Shown piece by piece: positions 11,160 to 23,640 of a DNA stretch of 64,000 nucleotides. The stretch is from Hetaerina americana (Eukaryota > Arthropoda > Insecta > Odonata > Calopterygidae), in the NCBI GenBank assembly GCA_022747635.1, contig JAKTNV010000062.1, forward strand, positions 731,501-795,500, given 5' to 3'. A program made the position numbers and the translations under genes. The stretch's first letter is position 1. Every line of letters starts with the position of its first letter. The notes below the pieces were generated by a model. The model did no database searches and was not told where the DNA came from. It was given only the letters and a program-made list of their open reading frames with translations.

Positions 11160-11332
11160 ATTCTTGTATGTAAGTACTTTAAAGGATTACCATCTTTCGA
11201 GGGTATGGTCAGACTATCAATGTGTGTGTAGAGGTGGCATGATCGGGATTATGTACGCATGGCTGGTGACTTAACACCCCCCGCCACGCGCCCTTGCCGC
11301 TGCTAGAGAGGTACTGTGGTGATGCCGATGTA
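11160..11332 (+). repeat. LINE 3'-tail relic
   Basis: GCATGGCTGGTGACTTAACACCCCCCGCCACGCGCCC is followed by a degraded hairpin and GATGTAGG. It is the conserved tail module on the plus strand, opposite to the LINE D piece beside it, so it came from a separate insertion. Confidence 0.65.
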
Positions 11333-12888
11333 GGTATTGAATAAAACTCTCAAGTGTTCTGACCAAGTTGTACATATATATATATTTCACGGCAAAGGCG
11401 ACGGAGGTCCCTTTTACGTATGCATGTATCGGCGAAGGAGATAAATAAAAATGAACACGCTGGGGTAATACGTTGTTTTTTCCACTAATGGCTTCGCCCC
11501 CAATTTTCAGCCAGGAGCCACTATCATACGTAACTGCAGACAACACGCGCTCGCAAACGTAGGCGTTCTTCACACTCGCATTCACGCCTTCATTTATCAC
11601 ACGATTCGCACACACCATCACGCTCTACCCCTTCCGAATGAAATAACCCACAATCAACTCGAAAAGGGGCAGAAACGAATGGAATAATGCCCTCAAAATG
11701 ATTCCTTTATCGTCGACACGTGCTCCCATGAATCTGGATTTCGAAGACAAAATCAAGAAAACAGTCATCAAGTCTTCACTCATTCACCACGGATTTATCC
11801 CGAAATCATGGCTGAATTAAGGAAAATCTCGCGTTTGAAGTAATCATCGAAGTATAGAGAGCAAAACCTTATCTGCTACCGACATAAAACAACAATGACA
11901 ACAAAAGCAAACAATTAGAATATTAAACAAGAAGGCGACCTTTCACGCACGCGTTCTTTTAAAGAAAAGAGGCCTTCCATTCCGTCCTTCCAAACCTTGA
12001 CGAATTATTACGGCGCATGACATGGAAATAATAGAATCAGTCGTACAAGCGACGTGGATTTTCCTGTTCGGAACAAACAACGGCATCGAAAGAAACAAAT
12101 CTCGAGAGTTTTTAAAATCGCACACGCAGTGTTAGCCTTTTTTAGTGCCCGGGATCACGCCAAAGAAACCCCCCCCCCCCTTCCCACTTTCGCGTTCGCC
12201 TCTTCGGGAACAAACTCGCATGCAAAAACCTGTTTTATCTCTCCTAAGTGGATAATTTCTCCCCTCTCCCTCGCTATCTCTCCACAAATAAAGATGGGTT
12301 TTTGTCTCAGGAAGGCATTATTTCACAAGCGTAGAACGATGCGAATAAGGCCCCCGCCCCCCCCCCCCACTACCCCCCCCTCGCCCCCAAAACCCTCTCC
12401 CCACACCCCTCCTCTGCCCCCTTCCCCGAAAAACACCGCCACTACATTCGACATTATTTTGCCCTCCCGAGACTCGAAAGCACGCGATCCTATGACCTTC
12501 TTCCGAATACATACACTGCCGCGGGTTCGCTGGAATTAGTTTTATTCGCTAAAACACGTATCCTTAGCAAGGATGTTTATCCGCTCGGAGGGGACCGAAC
12601 TTTCACTTTGCCGCATTATTAGTGCTAAAAATAATCGGTTAAAATAGTACTTCCCAGTCGGGTTGAAAAAATATGCACACTTCTTTACGAAGCGAGCTTG
12701 TATTTTGAAGCGAGCAAGGCTGGGCGAGGAAAAGGACGGACATGTTGGACGGAATTGAGAGAGTTGGGGTGAATGCGGGACTGAAGAACAGTCGACTGTA
12801 GGGTGCGGTGTCGAATTGCTGTCTCGCAATGCCAAGAAATGTATCAATGTTCAGCATGAGCCAATACAAAAACCTACCTTACCTAAAC
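11333..12888. other. unassigned DNA with C-rich tract at 12345-12425
   Basis: I see no domain or RNA gene. The C-rich run at 12345-12425 yields proline-rich or glycine-rich open frames that are artefacts of composition. Confidence 0.35.
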
Positions 12889-13156
12889 GGTAGACTAGAG
12901 CTAGATTTGTAAAACGATGTCATGATAAATTGAGTGGCGTATCGAAGTAGGTTGGGAATAATTCATGGAACCGAAGGATATGTTGCAGATAAAATCTGTT
13001 GCAACAATTAGAGGCAGGTCTCTCTCTTTAGCAGAGACGCTGACAATGCATTATTCCCCCCATCGTACCGCCGGAGGAGAACTCATGTTAATGACGCGTA
13101 GAACAGATAGATTTAAGATGACATTTTTTCCCATGAAGGACAAGGGATCAGAATAA
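12889..13156 (+). pseudogene. very old CR1-like RT C-terminus
   Basis: TRARFVKRCHDKLSGVSK near the start matches the ARFVKNSYDKTQSV region of LINE A, and the piece ends with RRTDRFKMTFFPMKD, the equivalent of TSRLKDSFFPRTIRD. Stops and frame changes occur between them. It is an ancient relic of the same superfamily. Confidence 0.55.
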
Positions 13157-13439
13157 TCGCATCCGAATGCTCGAGGTGGAAAATGAAGGCCACATTGCTT
13201 TTTTCATTACTTCCCACCTAGCCTAGGGTTTTGCCATTATTTCATTTGAATCTTAGTTCATTTTCCTCCTTATTGTTTAACAGCTCAACTCGCATGCGTA
13301 GAGAAGTATACATCTCTTTTAGAGTGTCCGTGTACCTGTCGTTATCGTGATGCACTTTATTTCAATTATTTTACATATATACATGCGTGCAAGTTTCAAT
13401 TATTATACTTGCAGTATAGCTAGAGTAGCGTAACGTAAA

Positions 13440-13525
13440 CGTAAGAACTGTATGCCTAGTTGAATCAACCGCTGCCAAACATCCCACCGGTGGCTTTCAG
13501 TGTGCCATGTAAATGTAGATTATCA
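13440..13525 (+). repeat. degraded LINE 3' tail
   Basis: CCACCGGTGGCTTTCAG...GTAAATGTAGAT keeps a CCACCGGTGG palindrome and the TAGAT end. It plausibly belongs to the RT remnant about 300 bases upstream. Confidence 0.35.
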
Positions 13526-14575
13526 TAATGTACATTCACTTGGTGCCCTACAATAATTAGTATCTTGAAGAGTCTTGAAGCTTTCATCTTCGTACTTTTA
13601 TCCTTCGGAAGTTGTGACCACCATCTAAGACAAGCACTGACGCAAGACAGTAAGTACTTTTTTATACACGCCGATATGATCGAAAATTATCTGGATGAGG
13701 AGTTTCTCAAAAAATGATCGTTCCTCGGGCAAAATAATCACCGGAGAGAGCCGTTAGCTTTGCCGGGGGCTATCGGGAACGTGATGCGGAAATAGAGGTG
13801 ACCTTATGTATGACGGAAAGGGCACAGCAATAGTCGTCGTGAATTTCTGGGTTCGACCGATGCGACAATTCGACCTCCTCATGACGCAATTTCCTTTCGG
13901 TCTATTTCAGGGCGGGAGACAAGGAATGGGGGGGGAAGGGAGGGTGGGAGAGGGAGAGAGATAGAGAGGCGATTTTTTAACATTTCCGTGGCCGAGAAAA
14001 AATCGCAATCTAAATCGAAAATCTTAAAATGAAGTTATAAAATCACGTGAATGAAATTGGGAAGCCAAAAAGATTTGATTACACTCATGGGACACTGTTT
14101 AAAGTCCCACAACGTGCTTTTAAGAATGCTGAGTTGAATTTGTCATGGTGAATTTCCACGATTATGGAATGTGAAATATTCCTCCCGAGGATAAGGGAAT
14201 ATGTAAAAAATCATGAAAACTTATTAGTTCCCCAGGGACTTCACAGAGTACGCTCGTAACTCACTATGCAGTGAAGAATAAATATGCCATTCAATTGAGG
14301 AATACATATTTTAACAAAGCGGACCGGATTCACAGTTATTTTTATGTTCATTATCAGGAGACGTTACTGATGCTGGGTAAGGCGCTACAGTCAATTCTGA
14401 ACCAGAGTTAAAACATAATGGACATTGACAATAAATGGCAACAAATGACTTTAAGGCCATAAGTGTTAAATTTTTAAGGCCGAAACCTGAAACTTTCTGA
14501 AATATGACTATGCATTTTAGAGTTTTCTATTTATATTTTATATGCTCTACTGGCCGTTTAGGCGTTCTACACACA
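13526..14575. other. AT-rich DNA, nothing recognised
   Basis: There are no open frames of note, repeats or RNA genes. Confidence 0.4.
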
Positions 14576-14576
14576 C

Positions 14577-14615
14577 ACCCAACTGGTCATGTGTACTGCA
14601 CATGACCAGTTGGGT
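14577..14615. repeat. 17-bp perfect hairpin
   Basis: ACCCAACTGGTCATGTG at 14577-14593 is exactly reverse-complementary to 14599-14615, with a 5-base loop. It lies about 100 bases from a compound microsatellite and has no known function. Confidence 0.9.
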
Positions 14616-14713
14616 TTGTGCGGGGATGCGAGCGTCGCAGGACTGAAGGACGGAAATGACGAAGAGAGCGAAGGCAAGAGAAAGAAATCAACGTGAATGG
14701 CTGAGCGAATGTC

Positions 14714-14840
<127 letters not shown>

Positions 14841-14949
14841 TCAAACACGAAATCCCGCCAAACGGCGAATAAATACTCATATATACAGAAACATATATAA
14901 GGAAAAGGGATAGGAACACGTATAAAGGACGAACACAATAGAGGTGGGG

Positions 14950-14952
<3 letters not shown>

Positions 14953-14993
<41 letters not shown>
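14953..14993. repeat. (TA)n microsatellite
   Basis: About 20 TA units. Confidence 0.95.
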
Positions 14994-14996
<3 letters not shown>

Positions 14997-15094
14997 TACA
15001 TATAACTGCCGCGGAAGTCTTTTGTTTAAAAGTTAGAAAGGCCTCTCTTGAATAGATTAGCAACTGGTTTCATGGGGTGAAATTCCCGAGAACA

Positions 15095-16060
15095 ATTGGC
15101 CGAGCATAAGTCTGTAACTTCCACCATCAGAGGTCGGGCGTTGAGAGGGTGGAAGGGAAAGAGGAAGAGGGGTAGAGGAGACGAGGGGAAGCAGCTGAGA
15201 AGGAAGGAAGCACTCGAGGGAGGGAGAGATGTGGAGGAGGCCGCTCCCCCAACTGCTCCCCTCTCTCTCAACTTCCGAATGGAAATCCCGCCCTCCGATT
15301 GCCACCTCCGCGTGTAGCATGAAGTCCCCCTGCCCCATGCCTCCCCCCCCTTGCGAGGGTGGCACTCAATCTGGAAGGAGGGAAAAGAGGCAAAAGGACC
15401 CAGGCTTCCTTTCTTACTGTCTCCCACCCCCCACCTGGGGGCCAAAGACGATTGCAGGGGAGGGGGTTGAATTGTCGCCGCGCGCGAACTTCATCATGCC
15501 CCGGATCCCCTCCTCCCCCTAAACCCCATATCCCTCGGGACAAAGGAGAAAAAAGAGAGCGGGGGGAGGGATCGGGTTGAAAACCCGGCTGTGGAGATTT
15601 CTTGGCACACCGGTCACGCCTCTCTCGGGGGCGCAGGAGAGATCGAGGGTGCAGCCAAGCACCACACACACACACACACAAACACTCCCGAGGGAGGGAG
15701 CAGGAGGGAGGGAAAGAGCAGTTCACGGGGTTCAAGTGGGGCGGCGGGCAATTGAACACGTTCGAGGAACTCGGGAGCCTCTCCCTAAAGAGAGGAGGGC
15801 GGGCGGAAGGGGGGGGGAACTTTATTTGGGGAGCATCGAGAAATGTCCTCCTAATACTTGCGCCACGCTGAATAAACGCCCCTCCTGTCGCGAAGGACGA
15901 CGGCGTGGAGGATAGCCGAGTGCTCCGGGCTGGAGTATTCGGCTGCCTTGGACCTGAAGCCACGGATCCGGCCCCTCCCCCACCACACCTCCGAATCTGT
16001 GATTTGCGGGGTTAATAGGACTTCTACTCCAACAGAAAATCCCGCCAGCCACCGCAGAAG
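15095..16060. other. GC-rich, strand-asymmetric purine/pyrimidine runs
   Basis: Long GA-rich and CT-rich runs give several overlapping open frames (up to 231 codons on the minus strand at 15268-15963). The residues are low-complexity (PPPS, GGRG) and no domain is visible, so I do not call a gene. Confidence 0.35.
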
Positions 16061-16068
16061 GTTTGTGG

Positions 16069-16100
16069 CAAGGGATGACAAAACACCAGTCATCCCTTGT
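16069..16100. repeat. short hairpin next to a (TA)n tract
   Basis: CAAGGGATGAC and its inverse GTCATCCCTTG enclose 9 bases. A (TA)n tract of about 16 units follows at 16131-16162. Confidence 0.8.
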
Positions 16101-16128
16101 CTTGTTCTGACTTGTTAGTTGAACTAGA

Positions 16129-16167
<39 letters not shown>

Positions 16168-16621
16168 TGGTAGGTGACTTCGAATAATGAACTAAACGAT
16201 AAAATGAAGACTCTATAGACATTCTAGAACAGAACTAGATAATCACTCACGTGTTCGGCAATATCTTATGTTAAAACTGAAGCTGCGATGAAAGGATGCT
16301 TACCTGAAAGGAGAAAAACAAGTTCGTTAGTGACATGAGACAATTATCTAAAATATACGACACACAAATTTATAATTTACACACAGTTCCTTCCACACCA
16401 ATTCACTGGTTTTACTCGGGTATTTCGCTAATAATTTAACCATTTAATATGGCTACGTTAATTATTTATTTTTTTATATTTAATGTGACCCTGGCCAATA
16501 ATTTGAGGGTGAAGTATTTTTTTGCCAGAAAAAAAGTTCGGGAAGTTTTTTATTATACCGCTAGTGTGTGTAGACACACACATTCAATTAAATATGTTTG
16601 TGTGAATATATATACATACTC

Positions 16622-16624
<3 letters not shown>

Positions 16625-16671
<47 letters not shown>
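16625..16671. repeat. (TA)n microsatellite
   Basis: About 23 TA units abut the left end of the P2 Penelope-like element. Confidence 0.96.
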
Positions 16672-16672
<1 letters not shown>

Positions 16673-16680
16673 GTATAACA

Positions 16681-17519
16681 CTTAGCACTAGTGGACACAG
16701 ACAAAAACACACAAAAAAGAAACTCACTATATTTCGAATTTACGGTGGTCGTGACCACCTTTATCAAGGAAGAGAGGGACAGAACTGAAGGGAATACGAG
16801 GGCTGGAGCGATGGATGGAAGGGGAAGGTGGGGAGAGAATTCCGAAGGGACGGGTTTGGAGGGGCAGCGTTAGAAGGGTGGGGAAAATGTAGAAGGCGAT
16901 GGGGGTGGAAGGGGGATGAAAATATATTTGGAGCACGGTAATCAATGCCTAATATTAATTCCTGGCCAATTCCAGTACTCCAAGAGCCAGATGAAGGATT
17001 GCTCTAATGTTTTCAGTTTCAGTGGAGGCTCAGAGGGTGGGAGGGATGCTATGATGGATACACTATAGCATTTATCAAAGGGAGTGTTGTGTTCGGAGGT
17101 GTGTTTGGGGATAGGGAGCATATCAATTAAGGAAGAGTTTTTGCATGAGGCTCGGTGGTTGTTGATTCTGATATTGAGGGGTGTGGTGCACTGCCCAATA
17201 TAATAGGCAGGGCAAAGTTGGCACTTCAGCAGGTAAACTACATTGCTAGATGTGCAAGTAGAGGAGGGAATTGGTGGGAGAGAGTTAAACAGCGGGTGGG
17301 AGAGGGATGGGATTTTGGTTTTGAAAATAGGGCATGTTTTGCATCTGGGTTTATTGCTTGGCGTGGGAGTGGTTTTGGGACGGGGTGGGGATTTAAGGAG
17401 TGCAATGGTTGATTTGAGGAGATCGGATAGGTTGGCGGGGCGTTTGAAACGATTTCGAAACTTAGGAAGTTTCTTTTCTTTTTTGTGTTTCTGGGTTTTT
17501 TTCCACTAGTGCTAACTTC
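16681..17519 (-). mobile_element. P2 Penelope-like element, 5'-truncated
   Basis: The element encodes a GIY-YIG domain on the minus strand and is bounded by inverted copies of TTAGCACTAGTGGA: about 16683-16696 in direct orientation and 17501-17514 inverted. Near the left end a hairpin stem (GGTGG/CCACC) and TTTCGAA lie within the same GTGAGT-type end block seen in the other Penelope-type ends. (TA)n tracts flank both sides (16625-16671 and from 17562). The RT domain is absent. The second end of this family is at 33215-33345. Confidence 0.7.
16942..17466 (-). CDS. GIY-YIG endonuclease domain of a Penelope-like element (partial)
   Basis: On the minus strand there are 174 open codons with no ATG at the upstream end, because the RT half is missing. 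Penelope-like proteins have RT first and GIY-YIG last. Visible here are a linker with a cysteine motif (RCKTCP, residues 41-46), the NVVY strand at 76-79, [12 protein letters not shown] with the YIG triad at 89-91, an arginine near 100, and the block PIPKHTSEH...F.KCYSVSII with a conserved-type glutamate at 155. The stop lies at 16942-16944. The domain would nick target DNA for reverse transcription. It is intact in frame but isolated, so it is presumably non-functional alone. Confidence 0.75.
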   Translation of the reverse strand, partial: PKFRNRFKRPANLSDLLKSTIALLKSPPRPKTTPTPSNKPRCKTCPIFKTKIPSLSHPLFNSLPPIPSSTCTSSNVVYLLKCQLCPAYYIGQCTTPLNIRINNHRASCKNSSLIDMLPIPKHTSEHNTPFDKCYSVSIIASLPPSEPPLKLKTLEQSFIWLLEYWNWPGINIRH

Positions 17520-17561
17520 ATGTACATTATTATTCACGTCCGTGAGACTTCCGCATAAGTG

Positions 17562-17800
<239 letters not shown>

Positions 17801-20320
17801 TTTGCATTTTTCATGAGCCACGATATTTTCCCGCGTCCATACATTCTACCTTGATGATATCCCTTTATAATAATACCTCGAGAGTAAGGGGTTAGGGAAT
17901 GGGGTGTACTAAAAGTGGCACCATCCGTGGAAAAAAAGAGATACCGGAACGAAGGTCTGTAAAGGGGAGATACGTGAATAAATGTGCCAACGATTCCCTC
18001 TTTCTGTGCCCCGCCAGCCATTTGCCCAAGAGGGAACGACGTATCCTGGGATCTAACGGAAAGGCAGTCCATCTCTCTTAGTCATTATTGCCTGAACTGC
18101 CAATTTATCACAGACCTTGGAATTCCTCCCCTCCGCCCGCCCCCTCGAAGTCGAGAGTCAAATCTCAACAGTTTCCGTCGCAGTCGATGCGAGGTTAGCT
18201 TACCGTCGCGTTTTTCTCTCAGCTGAAAGAGGTTTTAAACTTTTACCGTCAACCAAATTAATCCTCCTTCTTGTGACAAACAGCTCGTCTCTAATCCGGG
18301 CATACGCGTGTATGTAATCCTCAAACACCGCAATCTCATGGACATGTAGTTACAGTCATCTGCATTGTTTGAATTAATTTAAATTGTTACTAAGTGTAAC
18401 TACAAGCTAAGAAACACTTGGATTTTTTTATCTTACGGGCATGGTGTTACTAGATCACTTCCTGCCGAACACCGTAGCGGTTGCTTCTAGAGATCCATGT
18501 AGATGCATTTCTCGAATTTTGTACACTTTACACGGTCACTCGAACGCCCTCAATTGCAGAGTTGCGTACATATTTTTTCACAGTTGCAATGTACGATTTA
18601 TTGTATTTGCGCAAATAAAGTTTGTAAAACATTTCGCAATATAGGGCACCGGTATATATGTAGTATGTACCGAGATCTTTTCCCACGGTATTATCGAATG
18701 AAAATCTTTTTGCTTCCAAATCACATAACTTGATTATAAAGCGTATAGACAGCGCCCGAACACGCAGGTTGTACGGAACGGTCATACATTAAATGAATTC
18801 AATGAGAATTTCAACCAATTGTAACGGCAAACTAAAATTATCCCTCGTCCGACGTGATCCCTCACCTGTGATCGGCACCTTTATATCTTGAATGAATTTT
18901 CTCCTCATACCCTATACGAAACACATCAATCGCCTACACGCTTCGGGTTAGAGATATGAAATACACGAGAGTTCCTCACTTCATGAGAAATACCTAGTGC
19001 AATTTCTAGTCTCTAGTCTAGACCTGATTTTCTCCACTCATCGTTAACATTTATTCGATTAAGGACGAGCAGTCTTTTTTTTTGACCCCATATCAGGTCA
19101 TATTGAGGGCCATATTGTCGTTTTTTTAAGCGGTCAACGAGGTACAACATGAAATTCTGAAATTACTATGTTACTTTCAGTGTTCTTGAATGGATATGGG
19201 GAACCACAAAATTGCGCTTTCGATTCTAAGAATTGAAAATATAAATAATCCTAATCCGGTTCTAAAAATGAACAACCTACGACTATTACGTATATTTAAA
19301 GTCAGCATGCAAAGCTACCGCTAGGGTCTATGGCAAGGGGTGATTTGACACCAGGCATGGAACTCCAAAAGAATAAGTTTTTAATAATTACTTGTTGCAT
19401 CGAATACGTTAAATAATACAAATTATGGAGATAATATTATACCATAGGTACACGCACCACGGTATATAAGTAATATATACTTCTCCACGCATGCGAGATG
19501 AGCCGTTCGTAACATGGAGGTCAATAAACTGAGTTTAGCTACTGTAATAATGAAAACATACTCGGATATTAAGAACTAAAAAATTAAAAAAAATGATCTT
19601 TCACCCGATGGCTCTCTCGCTAGTGGTTCCAATGATCGCTTGCCGTTCTTGGAACCAACGAAATTTAAATCTGTCGGCTAAACAAAACAAGCCAATATTA
19701 CTATTCATTCTAGGTACTTCAATAGTTGCGTACTTAATCAGACGATAATTCGCAGCAGAAAAAAATGACATGCATAGCGTGTGCAGTTGTAAAGCAATCT
19801 GGGTCACAAGAGCGCCCCCCCAGGCTTTCCTCTCGTCATTGGTCGCCCCGAGCCACCATTCAACGAGCGAGGTACTTGTATCGGGCACCTAACCCCTGCG
19901 CCGAGAGAAAACATCGCCGAGCACTCGCGACGGCAGGCAAGATCTTTCATCCATGGCATTTCCTTTCAAAAGCTCCAGCCGGCTCAAAACCTATTGGACG
20001 CACGGCAACCAAATAAAAAAAAACAAATAAAAAAGAAATAAGATGAATCAATTATTTCATTTAAGAGAGAGAGAGAGAAGACCGAGGGAGATTCATGTGC
20101 GACGAGCGAGCGGAGAGGACCACGCGCGAACGCCGAGTGAAATAAGGAGCGAGACTTCAAAAGAGCGGGGGTCTCGAAGGAAGGATGTCGAGGCAAACCA
20201 ATAACCCGGAGTGAAAACGAGAGTCCTCCCCCCTCCCTCCCAACCCACCCCACACCACACCACGGCCGGCCGGGGCACAAAGGGGGGAGAACATCCCGGG
20301 AAAACGACGCGCGATTAATT
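17801..20320. other. unassigned DNA
   Basis: It is AT-rich to about 19700 and GC-richer after. I see no domain-bearing frame, tRNA or element end. A GA repeat is present at 20066-20080. Confidence 0.4.
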
Positions 20321-20358
20321 AATGAACTTCCTGGGCAGTGTGGGCATGCATGGTAAGA

Positions 20359-20393
20359 GGGTGGGGGGAGGGTGGGGGAGGGTGGGGGGGAGG
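20359..20393 (+). other. potential G-quadruplex
   Basis: Runs of G in the order GG-T-GGGGGG-A-GGG-T-GGGGG-A-GGG-T-GGGGGGG provide well over four G-tracts with one-base loops on the plus strand. Confidence 0.6.
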
Positions 20394-20627
20394 AGAACAC
20401 GTTGCTTGGCGAATGGGTGGGAGATGAGGAAGGGAGCGCGGCGGACGGGAAGACGAGAGAAGAGGGAAAAAATGAAGAGGAGAAAAATGAGAACGGAAAG
20501 GGGATCCCATCTCAAAGGAAACGTAATAAACTGGCGGATAGACGATTGTGGTATGTAAATACATACCACAAACACACGCAGAGAGAAACGAGGGGCTCAA
20601 GAAAGCAAAGAAACTAAGTCAATACGT

Positions 20628-20636
20628 TATATATAC

Positions 20637-20667
<31 letters not shown>

Positions 20668-20669
20668 TA

Positions 20670-20727
<58 letters not shown>

Positions 20728-20757
20728 TATATATATATATGTGTGTGTGTGTGTGAG
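20628..20757. repeat. compound (TA)n/(AC)n/(GT)n microsatellite
   Basis: An AC run (20651-20667) and a GT run (about 20740-20757) lie on either side of a TA core, making the array a near-palindrome. Confidence 0.95.
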
Positions 20758-20759
20758 TG

Positions 20760-21710
20760 TGATTGTGTGTTTGTATACATGTATATATTCGTTCAAAAAA
20801 ACAAGACCGCAAGCGAGGGAAGAAGATTAGCATTCGCTTTGAATGAAACAGGAGGAAAAGCAACCATTGCCGGAACCTCAATGGAAAAGGGACAAGACGA
20901 GGGAACGCGAAGTGGATCCGGATAGCAAGCGAGAGAATGAAGGAAAGGCACTCTCCTCACCCCTCCTTCCTCCACTCGCCCCCCCCCCCCCCGCCTCGAC
21001 ATACATTCATAGAGAGAGAGAGAGAGCCCTCAACCCCTCGCCCACACACACATAATCCCTTCAACCCCCCCCCCCCGTCATCCCCACTGGGGCGCACAAG
21101 TCTTCCCCTTTTCCCTCTCCGCATTCCACGCATTTGCTCCTTTTCTATTTAGTTGTCACGGGATATCATTTTCGACAGCTCTGCCCTCACCCGACGCGGC
21201 CCCACCACCCTCCGCCCCCACGCCCCGCCCCCGCCTCTTGCCCTCCGACTAGACGTGTCACTCTCTCCCTCTTCGTCTCTCCGCGCACACACCGACCCCT
21301 CCCCCCTTAAGGTTACACAGACTCACTTCGCCCGAACACGCCTCCCTCCCCACGACCAACGAAGCGATTCATGAGTGACGGGTCAACGGGGGAGAGGAGT
21401 GCGCGGGAGGGACAAGGGAGAGCGATCTGTGCGTGCGTGGGAAGGGGCGGAGAGGGTGAGTGAATGTGGGCGGGGGAGAGAGGGATACTGGGCAGTACCA
21501 CATCCCCTCCCCCTTGCGGGATTTGGGAAGGCTCGGTGCTCTCGCACGATTGTCGCCTCCGACTCCCGCCGCAAAAAGTTCTCTTACTTCGCCCCGAAAT
21601 CGAAAACGTCGCACCATTCCTAGGGGAGGAAAAGGGTTTGGGATTTGACGAGTGCGCGACGCGAGCCTCACTCCACCGAACCAACTCCGGGTACGGCTGC
21701 GTAATCCTTA
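20760..21710. other. unassigned GC-rich DNA
   Basis: C-rich runs (about 20984-20997, 21066-21078) and GA runs generate many overlapping frames on both strands with low-complexity residues. None is called. Confidence 0.35.
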
Positions 21711-21712
21711 AT

Positions 21713-21714
<2 letters not shown>

Positions 21715-21768
<54 letters not shown>
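21715..21768. repeat. (TA)n with AATTGATA/TATCAATT flanks
   Basis: About 26 TA units lie between inverted flanks. It directly precedes the 3' end of a minus-strand LINE C copy. Confidence 0.95.
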
Positions 21769-21770
<2 letters not shown>

Positions 21771-21783
21771 ATTTATATATATT

Positions 21784-23640
21784 TTATTTTAAGGTAATCT
21801 ACCGGTTAAGGTAGGTTTTTGGATGGACAACACTACCAAACAAACATTTTATCACTCCTAACAAAACAAAAAATCTATCCTACTCTATACCAGGTCCCTC
21901 TTCAGCTCCGAGTACTTTCTTCCTCCCTTCATCCCATCCACCATCCCTATCCTTTCCTCGTTTGCCTAACATTCTTCCCTCAATTACAGTCTTCAACATC
22001 CCGCTACCGGTCAATACCCCCTTCATCCACTTTTCCTGCCTCCATAGGATTTCTCCCAACAAACCCCTCTCTTCGCCCACCTTACCAAGTACTTCCTCGA
22101 TTGTTTTCTTCTCCGTCAATTTCACCTTCTCCATTCTTCTCCACACCCACATTTCAAACGCCTCCAGTCTACGTCTATCCTCCCTCTTCAGTGACCACGT
22201 TTCCGCACCGTACATAGCTATGCTCCATATCAAAGTTTTTACGAGCCTTTTCTTAACATCCTTATTCAAAGTCCCTGTCATCAATTCCCTCCTCCTTGAG
22301 AAAGCCTCTTTGCCTAGCGCAATTCTTCTCCTTACGTCCCTACTACTTTGACCGTGTTGGTCCAAAACACTACCGACATACGTAAACTGTTCTACCTGCT
22401 CTAGTTTTTGCCCTCCTATTTTAATGTTTAGCTTAGAGTTTTTCTTTCTAGAGAATCGCATAACCTTTGTTTTATTAATATTGATTTTCATCCCATACAT
22501 GTCGCGCACTGATTTTCCAATTCACTCAGCAATACTTGCAACCCCTTCGCTGACTGACAACCTAAAGCTTGATTACTGATTTTACGAATTCCCCGCCCAC
22601 TTTCATTCATACCTCCAGTTCTTCCCATGCCTCTTTAATCATTTCCTCTGCGTACAGGTTGAACAGCAACGGTGATAATTGGCAACCCTGCCTTACACCT
22701 CTTCCTAACACTGCCCATCCGGACTTCCCGTTCCCCACCCGCACCTGAAGCATGTACAGGTTGCGGATTCGCCTCCTTTCCCTCCAATCTATTCCTATTT
22801 TCTGCAATATACCCATTTGTTTTCCCCAATTCGCTCTATCAAACGCTTTTTCGAAATCTACGAAACAGACAAATACCTCCTGGTTGTGTTCTCAATTCCT
22901 CTCGATTAATAATCTCATTGCTGCAATGGCATCACGCGTACCTCTCCCCTTACTACCCCCAAATTGATCATCCCCTAAGTAATCATTTGCCCTACTCTCT
23001 ATCCCTTTGTTTATGATCCTGAGAACAACATTAGCTGCGTGGGATATCAAACTTATTGTCCTGTAGTCCTCACATGATGTAGCCTTTACCTTTTTCGGAA
23101 TAGGAACTAACACTGATCTCACAAAGTCTTCCGGACAGATTCCTTCCTCATAGATACTGCGAATCAGCCCATATAGACTCTTCCTCCCACAATTTCCTAA
23201 AAATGTCAACAGTTCCGGGGGAATGTTATCCACCCCCACGGCCTTATTTAGTTTCATCTCCCTTAATGCCCTTTCTATCTCATTGTCTAGTATGCCTGGA
23301 CCTAAGCTGTCTTCCTCTATGTCATGTTCCTTTTCAATGTCTAACTTTGTTGGTCTAAGTTCTTTTCTATATATTTCTTCCATATATTCCTTCCATATCT
23401 CTTGGATCTTTCCTGCGTCAACTGTTCTCTTACCCGCCTTATCTCTAACTGTTAGCATAGATCTTCCTTTCTTACTTCTCGATAGCGATTTAACTTTGCT
23501 GTACAGCGCACCGATTTCAACCTTCCTCTGCAGACTTTCCATATCCTCGCACTGCGTCTTCCACCATGCTTCTTTTGCTTTATTTCCTGCCCGCCTCAAT
23601 TTATTGTTTAATTCTTTGTATTGTTTAAAAACTTTAAACA
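21784..23640 (-). pseudogene. LINE C copy, linker to 3' end, damaged RT
   Basis: The minus strand runs from the endonuclease-RT linker (NNKLRRAGNKAKEAWWKTQCEDMESLQRKVEIGALYSK) through the fingers (LNKAVGVDNIPPELL), DDQFG, VDFEKAFDRANW and GVRQGCQLSPLLFNLYAEEM to the C-terminal AETWSLKREDRRRLEAFEMWVWRRM block and the 3' end AATCTACCGGTTAAGGTAGG. The FADD catalytic box is missing: near 22572, about 17 bases present in other copies are replaced by about 4. Frames break at about 22510-22890. Inactive. Confidence 0.85.
21880..22509 (-). pseudogene. LINE C protein C-terminal part
   Basis: An open frame of 209 codons from MRDMYGMKININKTKVMRFSRKK to the stop. It contains YVGSVLDQHGQSSRDVRRRIALGKEAFSRRRELM, the AMYGAETWSL...EAFEMWVWRRMEKVK block and GEERGLLGEILWRQEKWMKGVLTGSGMLKTVIEGRMLGKRGK. 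This is the RTE/BovB-type C-terminal region after the RT palm. The catalytic core is upstream in another frame and is defective. Confidence 0.85.

Noticed and set aside
15268..15963. 231-codon minus-strand frame
   Set aside because: Low-complexity residues, competing frames on the other strand, and a GC- and purine-biased tract explain it.
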